IMG/VR virus record: IMGVR_UViG_3300032240_001551
Location: 1-28,239 of that record
Direction: 5' to 3' (one strand)
DNA: 28,239 bases
Source: a virus
Every line of letters starts with the position of its first letter. Positions within the stretch are counted from its first letter, which is position 1. This document shows positions 6,442 to 14,024 of this stretch, one piece after another. The notes below the pieces were generated by a model. That model saw nothing but the letters and a program-made list of their open reading frames with translations. It was not told the DNA's origin and made no database searches. Made by a program: the position numbers and the translations under genes.

Positions 6442-7942
6442 TATGGATCCTGTAGCGATTGCCCAGAGTGGGGTTGACCCCATTACAGGATCCCCCCTGT
6501 CTTCAGAAGTTCGCAAAGCACTTTTTAAAAAAACAGTTGTACCAAGTGCCATATTTGGTCGTGGCGGAGCACTTGTAAAAAGAGATGAAGGTGCTCTCGT
6601 TGCTCAACAAACAAACCAACAGATTGTATCTCTTCAGAATCAAATACAAACTGTTAATGTTCAAGTTATAAATCTGACTAATGGATTGAATAATATCGCT
6701 GCACAACTAGCAGCAGATAGTGCTTTAGAGAAGCAGCAGATTTTAGCGGATAGAGAGAATGACCGAAAGTTAAATGAAAGAAAGGTTAGAATTGGCAGAG
6801 AAAGTCAATTAGAAGCAAAAATTACAAGTGCTCTTTTAAAACCAATAGCATCTATTCAACAAAAAGTTGGTGGTGTATTCTCAAGAATAATGAGCGCCAT
6901 TGAGATTTTATTTCTTGGATGGTTGACTAATCAAGGAATTGAAGCACTTAAAGCAAATGCAGCAGGAAATAAAACAAAATTACAAAAAATATTCCAAGCA
7001 ATTATTAATGGAGTTGTTGCTGCTGGCAGATCATTTTTACTTGTTGGGAGAGTAATTGGGAATATTACAAGATTAGTTACTAAGATTACCGTAGGAATTG
7101 CCAAATTAACTGCTGGATTGATTGGTGGAATCTTTCGTGGTATTGCTAATCTTACCCGAATGGGAATTGATGGAGTTAAAAGTCTTCTTGGAATTGGTAA
7201 AGTGGCAAGAACTGCAGAAGCAGGAGTGGATGCTGCAAGAGTAGGTGGAGGTTTATTAAAAGCAGGTGGAAAGGCAGGTTTAAGATTTGCTCCTGCTGCG
7301 GGAGCTGCGCTAGATTTTGCTTCTTCCTATCAAAATTTTAAAGAAGGTGATATTGGTGGAGGTGCTCTTGCCGCAACTTCTGGGGTATTGAATGTAGCAT
7401 CTTTAGCATTTCCAGTTTTAGAAATTCCCGCTCTTGCAGTTACTGGTGCTTCCATAACGCATGATTTAACTAAACCTTCTACTCCACCACCTACAACTAA
7501 ATCAAAGGCAGGTGCTTATCCACAAACAAAAGCTGTTCCACAAAAAAATACAAAATCATCTAAAAAACCACAAGCACCATCTCAACCACAAGCAACAGTT
7601 GCACCGACTATTAATAATTTCCAGTTAGGAATGGACAATTCTGCAACACAAACTGCTCAGACACCAACTAGCACAACTCCACAAGAACAGTCACCACAAA
7701 CTTTACAATTTAATATTCCTCAAGCACAAGTTCAAACTCCACAAATTACACCACCGAATGTTGGAGCACTTCCAGAAGCAAAACCAAATCTAATTATGGC
7801 ACAATCTGCAGTTGCTGCAAATAATCAACCTCAAACTCCACCATCATCAAAACCATTAACTGATGTTCCTTTGATTAATTCATCAAATCCTGATAATTTC
7901 TATACATTATATTCTCAAGTCAATTATAATGTGGTGATGTGA
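6434..7942 (+). CDS. Tape-measure-like tail protein 1
   Basis: The 502-aa protein has the layout of a tail tape measure or hub protein. Residues about 55-125 are a Gln/Asn-rich predicted coiled coil (LQNQIQTVNVQVINLTNGL) ending in RENDRKLNERKVRIGRESQLEA; residues 140-265 are long hydrophobic and amphipathic helices (AIEILFLGWLTNQGIEAL, then LVGRVIGNITRLV and repeats of that style); residues 270-345 are Gly/Ala rich; residues 345-480 are a Pro/Gln/Thr-rich linker. It directly follows the chaperone pair, the usual place for a tape measure. In T4 the tape measure is gp29 (590 aa); I see no gp29 motif I can name, so homology is not claimed. It shares a layout and a 'GAYP' element with the next gene. 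Virion location is inferred. Confidence 0.72.
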   Translation: MADMDPVAIAQSGVDPITGSPLSSEVRKALFKKTVVPSAIFGRGGALVKRDEGALVAQQTNQQIVSLQNQIQTVNVQVINLTNGLNNIAAQLAADSALEKQQILADRENDRKLNERKVRIGRESQLEAKITSALLKPIASIQQKVGGVFSRIMSAIEILFLGWLTNQGIEALKANAAGNKTKLQKIFQAIINGVVAAGRSFLLVGRVIGNITRLVTKITVGIAKLTAGLIGGIFRGIANLTRMGIDGVKSLLGIGKVARTAEAGVDAARVGGGLLKAGGKAGLRFAPAAGAALDFASSYQNFKEGDIGGGALAATSGVLNVASLAFPVLEIPALAVTGASITHDLTKPSTPPPTTKSKAGAYPQTKAVPQKNTKSSKKPQAPSQPQATVAPTINNFQLGMDNSATQTAQTPTSTTPQEQSPQTLQFNIPQAQVQTPQITPPNVGALPEAKPNLIMAQSAVAANNQPQTPPSSKPLTDVPLINSSNPDNFYTLYSQVNYNVVM

Positions 7943-7943
7943 T

Positions 7944-9836
7944 ATGGCAATAGCATCTCCTCTCAACATAGGAAATTCTACAAATTCATTAAGATCTGTT
8001 GGTGGAGCAGTTTCTGGTGCAAATAGAACGATTAAAAATATTGGTGGGATTATATTTCGTAGAACTAAATTTAAAAGAGAATCAATTGCAACTTCAAAGA
8101 CCTTAACGAATAGAAGAATTGAAAATGAGGATAGGGCAGATAGAGAAACTGAATTAGAAGCACCAAATCTTACAAAAACTCCAACTGGGGCATCAAATTT
8201 AGCAAATCAATCTGGGGGTAGTTTTTTAGATAGAATTATTGGATTCTTAGGATATACGACTGCTGGATGGATTTTGAATAATCTTCCAACTTGGATTGGG
8301 ATGGGTAAAGAATTTATTGCCAGATTACAAAAGGCAGGGCAAATTATTAGTTCTGTTGCTAGTGATGCAATTAATATAGTTGGTGGATTTGGTAATGTAT
8401 TGGGAGCAGTTGGAAAAGATATTCTCTCATTTGATATATTTGATAGTTCAAAGCGTTTACAAAATGCAGTAGGAGATTTGAACTCTACATTTGAAGATAT
8501 GGGTAAACAATTTAATGATGGATTTAAATTAGTTTCTACTCCATTAACTGATAAAACTGGAAAAGGAACTTATAGTGAAGCAAATATTCCACCTAAAGGA
8601 ACACCTTCTACTAATGAGGGTGCTTATCCAGAAACTCCTATGCCTTCTGGTGGTGGAGGAGGATTTGGTGGAGGTGGTAATGCAAATCAATTGGCTGCAA
8701 GTGTTGCAAAACGTTTGATGAGTGATTTTGGATTGACCGATTACCAAGCAGCTGGAGCTGTAGGAAATCTATTAAATGAAGGCATGGCATATGGAACAGG
8801 TGATATCATTCAGGGTGGAAAAAAAGGTGCTCCAAGATATAATGCATCAATAACGGAGGGTTACGGATGGGCACAATGGACTAATACTGAGGGTGGTGGA
8901 CCAAGAGATAGATTAAACAGAGCACTTATCTATCTTGGAATGAAAGATAATCCAAGACCTTGGAGTAATGATGATAATTACAAAGTTCTCAAATGGGAAC
9001 TTCAAAATGACAAAAAATATGTTATTAATAATTTAAAAAAAGCCAAATTTGTTGATGAAGCTGCAATGATTTGGCTTACTAAGTTTGAAGGAATTAATGA
9101 TGGAACTGGTCCAAGAAGAATTGCATCTGCTAAACAAGTTCTTCCAAAAATAGCACAAGCATCATTTACATCATCAACAAAACAAGCACAAGTTTCTTCA
9201 ACGCCAGGATCAAATGCATCTATTAAACCTCAAAATAAAGGAAATCTATTATCAGAATATATTACTGGAGACCCAAATAATTCCCATTATAGTAGAGATC
9301 ATGGTGGTCCTGGATACTATGACAACTATCATGACCATCTTGCATTTAAAGACAAAGAAACTACATTAAATGCTTTTAATTTCTTTAAATCTAAAGGATT
9401 TAAGGTTACAGAATTTGGTGTTAGTAGTGGTCATTCTGATGGATCTCTTCATTATTCTGGAAGAGCATTTGATATTCCTGGATATCAGTGGGGTGGTAAA
9501 AAGGGAACTCCTGCAGGTCCAAAAGAATTTGCTGGGTCAGCAAAAGTTAGAGCAACACTCGCACAATTTTTAGGAAGTTCTTCATCTTTGGGAAGTTCTT
9601 CAAATCCTGCAGCACAAGTTGCATCAACACCGTCATCATCGGGGCAAATGCAACAACAACTAACACCAGAAAGAACGGGGCAGGATATACTTGTCTTTGA
9701 TACTAGTGCTGGTCAATCTCCACCTCCTGCAGCACCTTCTGGTGGGGGTGGAGGAGCACCTATTTCTCCTGATGATTCTACTATGGTAAATAACTTTATC
9801 AAGAAAAAACTTCTTTTAGATTTGGTGTATCTATAA
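7944..9836 (+). CDS. Tape-measure-like protein with lysozyme and M15-like domains
   Basis: The 630-aa protein seems to carry cell-wall-cutting activity of the tail tip. Residues 1-170 repeat the layout of the preceding gene: a basic/acidic RRIENEDRADRETELEA segment, then hydrophobic FLDRIIGFLGYTTAGWILNN. After a Gly-rich linker (about 232-245), residues 250-410 look like the phage tail lysozyme family (Phage_lysozyme2): GAVGNLLNEG with likely catalytic Glu279, then EGYGWAQWT and a WELQND...AAMIWLTKFEG core. Residues 435-530 contain SLHYSGRAFD (501-510), an exact SxHxxGxAxD zinc motif of M15/VanY-type peptidases, with His503 and Asp510 as ligands; a third ligand may be in NYHDHLAF (His463 or His465). 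The C-terminus is Ser/Pro/Gly-rich. Activity is inferred from motifs. Confidence 0.85.
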   Translation: MAIASPLNIGNSTNSLRSVGGAVSGANRTIKNIGGIIFRRTKFKRESIATSKTLTNRRIENEDRADRETELEAPNLTKTPTGASNLANQSGGSFLDRIIGFLGYTTAGWILNNLPTWIGMGKEFIARLQKAGQIISSVASDAINIVGGFGNVLGAVGKDILSFDIFDSSKRLQNAVGDLNSTFEDMGKQFNDGFKLVSTPLTDKTGKGTYSEANIPPKGTPSTNEGAYPETPMPSGGGGGFGGGGNANQLAASVAKRLMSDFGLTDYQAAGAVGNLLNEGMAYGTGDIIQGGKKGAPRYNASITEGYGWAQWTNTEGGGPRDRLNRALIYLGMKDNPRPWSNDDNYKVLKWELQNDKKYVINNLKKAKFVDEAAMIWLTKFEGINDGTGPRRIASAKQVLPKIAQASFTSSTKQAQVSSTPGSNASIKPQNKGNLLSEYITGDPNNSHYSRDHGGPGYYDNYHDHLAFKDKETTLNAFNFFKSKGFKVTEFGVSSGHSDGSLHYSGRAFDIPGYQWGGKKGTPAGPKEFAGSAKVRATLAQFLGSSSSLGSSSNPAAQVASTPSSSGQMQQQLTPERTGQDILVFDTSAGQSPPPAAPSGGGGGAPISPDDSTMVNNFIKKKLLLDLVYL

Positions 9837-11176
9837 TGTCAATTAAAAGGTCTATATTTGAAGAACTATTATTAGAATCAAACGATCAAAGCAGAACGAT
9901 TGATGTTTCTGGCGGAGCAATATCGATTGATTATTATGAAGATATTTTTTCTCCGATGATTACTGCAACAGTTAAAGTTGTGAATACTGGAAGTTCAATT
10001 GCTCCAGAAGATAATAAAGATGGAGAAAAGCAATCCATTTATAATGGTCTTCCTTTAAGAGGTGGCGAAAGAATTTCGATGAAGATTTCTGGAAATTCTG
10101 CAACCAATAAGGGACTAGATTTTTCAAAGAACGAAAAGGATTATTTTTATGTCTCTAGTATTACTGATGTAATTTCAGAAACTCAACAAGAAAGTTTCAC
10201 TCTTCATTTAGTATCAAGAGAGGCAATCACAAATCTGACAACAAGAGTTGCAAAGAAATATCCAACATCATTGACAATTGATGAATCAGTTCGTAAAATT
10301 TTAACTGATTATTTGAAGACAGATAAAATTGGAACTCTTGAAAAATCTTCAAACAAGTATGGATTTATTGGCAATCTAAGAAAGCCATTTACAGTTTTAA
10401 TCTGGTTGGCATCAAAAGCAGTTCCAGTAAGTTCTGGAAATGGAACTGCTGGATTTGTTTTCTATCAAACTCAAGAAGGATTTCAGTTTAGATCAATTGA
10501 TGGATTAATTCAACAAAAACCAAAAGCAACTTATACTTATAGTCAAGCAACAGTTAATTATGATGAGGAAAGTGGAAAAGTTGAGAATGATTTTAAGATT
10601 TTAAATTACATTACCGAAAGAAATCAAAATTTAATTGAAAAACTTCAATTGGGAACTTATTCAAGTCATAGAATGTTCTTCAATCCATTAGATTTTTCAT
10701 TCTCAAAATATGAAGAAGGTATTTTTAAACTTGAAGATTATGCGGGTAAAGCAAAAAATCTGGGAAGTCAACTCAAACTTCCAAAAATTTCAAGTACTTC
10801 AAATCAAACACTAGGTGACACTCCAACAAGAATTCTTACTGCAATTCTTGATGTGGGCACAATGGAAAAAGATGCATCAACAGATATAAACTCTGATCCA
10901 AAATTAAATCAATCACAATCGTTGATGAGATATAACATTTTATTCACTCAAACTTTAAGTGTGATTGTTCCCTGCAATACCAATTTAAAAGCTGGAGATA
11001 TTATTGAGTGTCAGTTTCCAAGAATTTCTGAATCTGAGACCAAAGAATATGACAAGGAGCAAAGTGGTCTATATATGATTAAGGAGTTATGCCATCATTT
11101 TGATTCGGAGAATTCTTATACATCGATGAAATTGGTAAGAGATACTTTCGGAATTAATGTGGAGGAAAAGAAATAA
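9836..11176 (+). CDS. 27: gp27-like baseplate hub subunit
   Basis: The 446-aa protein fits the hub ring that in T4 (gp27, 391 aa) links the central spike to the tube. It opens MSIKRSIFEELLLESNDQ and has the early 'ISIDYYEDIFSPMITATVKVVNTG' segment seen in hub proteins of this group, then an all-beta tube-like domain (FYVSSITDVISETQQESFTLHLVSRE) and a helix-rich middle (RKILTDYL), and near the end NLKAGDIIECQFPRI with GLYMIKELCHHFDSENSYTSMKLVRD, a pattern typical of gp27/gpD-like hub proteins. It overlaps the previous gene by one base (TAATG) and abuts the OB-fold hub protein, its expected partner. Confidence 0.83.
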   Translation: MSIKRSIFEELLLESNDQSRTIDVSGGAISIDYYEDIFSPMITATVKVVNTGSSIAPEDNKDGEKQSIYNGLPLRGGERISMKISGNSATNKGLDFSKNEKDYFYVSSITDVISETQQESFTLHLVSREAITNLTTRVAKKYPTSLTIDESVRKILTDYLKTDKIGTLEKSSNKYGFIGNLRKPFTVLIWLASKAVPVSSGNGTAGFVFYQTQEGFQFRSIDGLIQQKPKATYTYSQATVNYDEESGKVENDFKILNYITERNQNLIEKLQLGTYSSHRMFFNPLDFSFSKYEEGIFKLEDYAGKAKNLGSQLKLPKISSTSNQTLGDTPTRILTAILDVGTMEKDASTDINSDPKLNQSQSLMRYNILFTQTLSVIVPCNTNLKAGDIIECQFPRISESETKEYDKEQSGLYMIKELCHHFDSENSYTSMKLVRDTFGINVEEKK

Positions 11177-13453
11177 ATGATTGATCAGTCATCACTTAAA
11201 AGTAATTTTATAGGAAGAGATGGATTTAGATGGTGGATTGGGCAAATTCCACCACTATCTTCTATGGGAAAACAGGTAGAAGGTAGTGGTTGGGGAAACA
11301 GATTTAAAGTTAGAATAATTGGATATCATCCTTATAGTGCAGCAGAACTTCCCGATGAAGATTTACCTTGGGCACAATGCTTAATTCCAACAACTGCAGG
11401 AAGTGGAGCGGCAAACTGTACAACTGGTGTTCAATTACAGCCGAGTGATATAGTTCTTGGATTCTTTTTGGATGGTGATAATGCACAAATTCCGGTAATT
11501 CTTGCTACATTTGGTAGAAGCAATTCAGTTCCATCTACGGATTATTTGGGACCATTTGTTCCTTTTACTGGATACTCTGATAAGATTCAGAAGAATGGCG
11601 GTTTAACACCAAATGAATCTAGTGAAGTAAAGAAAACATCAAATCCATCTCCAAGAGATGTTTCTCCCGAACAAGCAAAACAAATTTCCCCCAATGAAAA
11701 ATCAATAAGTGATGCTGTTGGTTCGGAAGTAATTCTTGCAAATACAATTAACAATACAAAAGTTGCAGGAATTAAAAATGAAGTTAATAATTTGTTAAAA
11801 AAAATCCAAAGATTTTTAAACAAAGCAATAAATGTTGCTCAAAAAATCAAACAAGAAATTAAAAAATCTGTAGATAAAATTGTATCAATTGCAAATGATT
11901 TTGTCGGAAGTTCATTTAATTTTCTATATAAGCAACTAGAAAAATTACTCAAGAAAGGATTAGATTTATTATATAAACAAGTTTTTGCTGCAGTTCTGGC
12001 TGCTACAGCAAATCCTGCTGCAGCACATCTTGCTGGTGTTGCTGCTCAAACTGCTATGGTTGGACCCGTAACAATTTTAGAAAAAGCAATTTCTTGTGTT
12101 GCTGGAGCAGTCATAAGTGGATTAAAAAGTGTAGTTTCTGGATTACTTAATTCTGTTGTTGATAATATATCAAGATTTGTAGGTTGTGCTGCAGAGCAAT
12201 TTACTGGATCATTATTGAATAGTATTATTGATAGAATTGAAAGTGGTCTTTCTAGTGGAATTGGTGGTGTTCAAAAACTTTTACAATTTTTCTCTAACTT
12301 TAGTGTTGGAAATGTTATAAGAAGTGCAGTTGATGCAATTAAATCAATCGGATCTGCTTTTGACTGTAATCAAGATAAGAGTAGTTTCCAAGGATTGGTA
12401 AATGAATGGGTAGTTGGATCTGGTCCAAAATATAGTGATGCCGATCCTTTCCAAAATATCTTACAGGCAATTAATATACAAAATAATACAAAACCAATTA
12501 CTGAATTTAATCTAGCACCAACGGATAGTATTGTTCTTAATAATTTACTATCCACAGTAAAAATTGCCTCTAATGTTGCTATTAACGATACTGCAATTAA
12601 TCTTCAATCTTTAGATAATATTTCTTCTGGTGGATTATTAACTTCTGAATATGAGATTATGAAGATTAATTCAGTAAATCAATCTACAAATCAAGTTGTG
12701 GTTCAGAGAGCATATAGTGGAATTACAACTACCTATAATAGTGGATATAATTTGAATGTAGTTGATAATAGGGTAGAACAGAAAAATACTACAACTACCA
12801 TAAAACAATCTCCCACAGATTCATTCAAAAACTCTCTAGGTAATTGCTTTACTGGTGTTCCAACAAATTGTAGTGCGCCAATTGTTAATATCTTTGGTGG
12901 AGGAAGTTCTGGATCTGGTGCAACTGCAATTCCATTATTTGGATCTATCGTTGGAAATACTGCAAGTATTATGGGTGTTCAGGTTACAAACGGTGGTTCT
13001 GGATATACTTATCCACCATTTGTAGAAATTGTTGATAATTGTGGTCAGGGATATGGTGCTGTTGCAAGGGCATTAATCAATGATGCTGGGCAAGTTGAAT
13101 CGATTTATATTGTTTCTGAAGGTGAAAATTATCCTATAGAAAATTATTCTACAGAAAATGTAGAAAATGTAGGAGGTATTTCCGAATATTCAATATCAAA
13201 TGTCATCATTGAGTTTGGTGGATCTGGATATGAGAATGGAGATATAGTAATTGACAATCTTGGAAATACATATTCAACACAAATTGTAAATGGATCAATC
13301 TATCAAGTTACGCCTCTAAATAATGTAGTTCAATCTCCTCCTGTTCTGACTGTTCAAACAAAAACTGGATCTGGAGCAGTTCTTCGTCCATTATTTACAG
13401 CACCAAACTTTACAGGTAAAGTTCAACAAAGTATCGATTGTCTTACAAAATAA
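11177..13453 (+). CDS. 5: gp5-like hub protein with N-terminal OB fold
   Basis: T4 gp5 carries an OB fold that docks in the gp27 ring, a lysozyme and a needle. This 758-aa protein has the OB-fold part only: residues 1-125 contain GNRFKVRIIGYHP, LPWAQCLIPTTAGSG and the 'PSDIVLGFFLDGDNAQIPVILATFGR' strand-turn-strand that marks gp5/VgrG OB folds. Residues about 190-410 are long amphipathic and hydrophobic helices with several Cys; residues 425-520 are a beta domain (TSEYEIMKINSVNQSTNQVVVQRAYSG); residues 600-758 hold 'GGSGY' beta modules that recur in the protein at 14025. There is no lysozyme segment; that activity is in the 630-aa gene upstream and the needle is the next gene. The extra helical domain is of unknown role. 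Confidence 0.78.
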   Translation: MIDQSSLKSNFIGRDGFRWWIGQIPPLSSMGKQVEGSGWGNRFKVRIIGYHPYSAAELPDEDLPWAQCLIPTTAGSGAANCTTGVQLQPSDIVLGFFLDGDNAQIPVILATFGRSNSVPSTDYLGPFVPFTGYSDKIQKNGGLTPNESSEVKKTSNPSPRDVSPEQAKQISPNEKSISDAVGSEVILANTINNTKVAGIKNEVNNLLKKIQRFLNKAINVAQKIKQEIKKSVDKIVSIANDFVGSSFNFLYKQLEKLLKKGLDLLYKQVFAAVLAATANPAAAHLAGVAAQTAMVGPVTILEKAISCVAGAVISGLKSVVSGLLNSVVDNISRFVGCAAEQFTGSLLNSIIDRIESGLSSGIGGVQKLLQFFSNFSVGNVIRSAVDAIKSIGSAFDCNQDKSSFQGLVNEWVVGSGPKYSDADPFQNILQAINIQNNTKPITEFNLAPTDSIVLNNLLSTVKIASNVAINDTAINLQSLDNISSGGLLTSEYEIMKINSVNQSTNQVVVQRAYSGITTTYNSGYNLNVVDNRVEQKNTTTTIKQSPTDSFKNSLGNCFTGVPTNCSAPIVNIFGGGSSGSGATAIPLFGSIVGNTASIMGVQVTNGGSGYTYPPFVEIVDNCGQGYGAVARALINDAGQVESIYIVSEGENYPIENYSTENVENVGGISEYSISNVIIEFGGSGYENGDIVIDNLGNTYSTQIVNGSIYQVTPLNNVVQSPPVLTVQTKTGSGAVLRPLFTAPNFTGKVQQSIDCLTK

Positions 13454-14023
13454 ATGGCAGAAAGACCGAATCAAAATATCTACAAAAGACAATTAATTAG
13501 TTTCAATCCTAATTTTAGAATTGATGCTGCTAATCCTCAAATGGGATTGAGTGGTAGTGACATTTATAAGATGTATGGAGTTACTGATGATGGAAATCAG
13601 TCGTCCATTTCGTTAAGTAGCAGCGGAAAGGCTTCTTTTTTAAATGATAGAACGATTGAAATTGTTGCAGGAGAAAAAAACGAAGGAAAGAGCGTTGATA
13701 TAGTTATTGTTGGTAAAAATGGTGATGTTTGCATCACGGCAGAGCGAACTGGAATGGTTCGTATTAAGGCAAATAATATTATGCTTGATGCTGATGAAGA
13801 TATTCACTTAAAGGCAGGAAGAAGTATTAATCTGAATGCAGGATCTGGTAGAATCTTACAGAAGGCAAATAAAATTGATGTAAGTGCAACAACAGGAACT
13901 CTGATGCAAGCTATGGGTCAGAGTTTTGTTAGTAGTGTATTTGAAGGAAGTTTTGTTGGACCTGATGTAATTAAGGCTTCAATTGGTGGAATCTTAAAGG
14001 CAGCAATCGATACGGTACTCTAA
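13454..14023 (+). CDS. Central spike needle (gp5 C-terminal beta-helix type)
   Basis: The 189-aa protein has a short N-terminal docking part (to about residue 55) and then short-period beta strands rich in V/I, G and D/N: IVIVGKNGDVCITAERTGM, VRIKANNIMLDADEDIHLK, AGRSINLNAGSGRILQKANK. This is the pattern of the trimeric triple-stranded beta-helix that forms the gp5 needle and VgrG tips ('I.I.A...I.L.A...I'). It ends in a Gly/Ala/Ile hydrophobic tail. It directly follows the OB-fold protein, so the two probably assemble into one spike. A separate PAAR-like tip was not found in the window. Confidence 0.75.
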   Translation: MAERPNQNIYKRQLISFNPNFRIDAANPQMGLSGSDIYKMYGVTDDGNQSSISLSSSGKASFLNDRTIEIVAGEKNEGKSVDIVIVGKNGDVCITAERTGMVRIKANNIMLDADEDIHLKAGRSINLNAGSGRILQKANKIDVSATTGTLMQAMGQSFVSSVFEGSFVGPDVIKASIGGILKAAIDTVL

Positions 14024-14024
14024 A

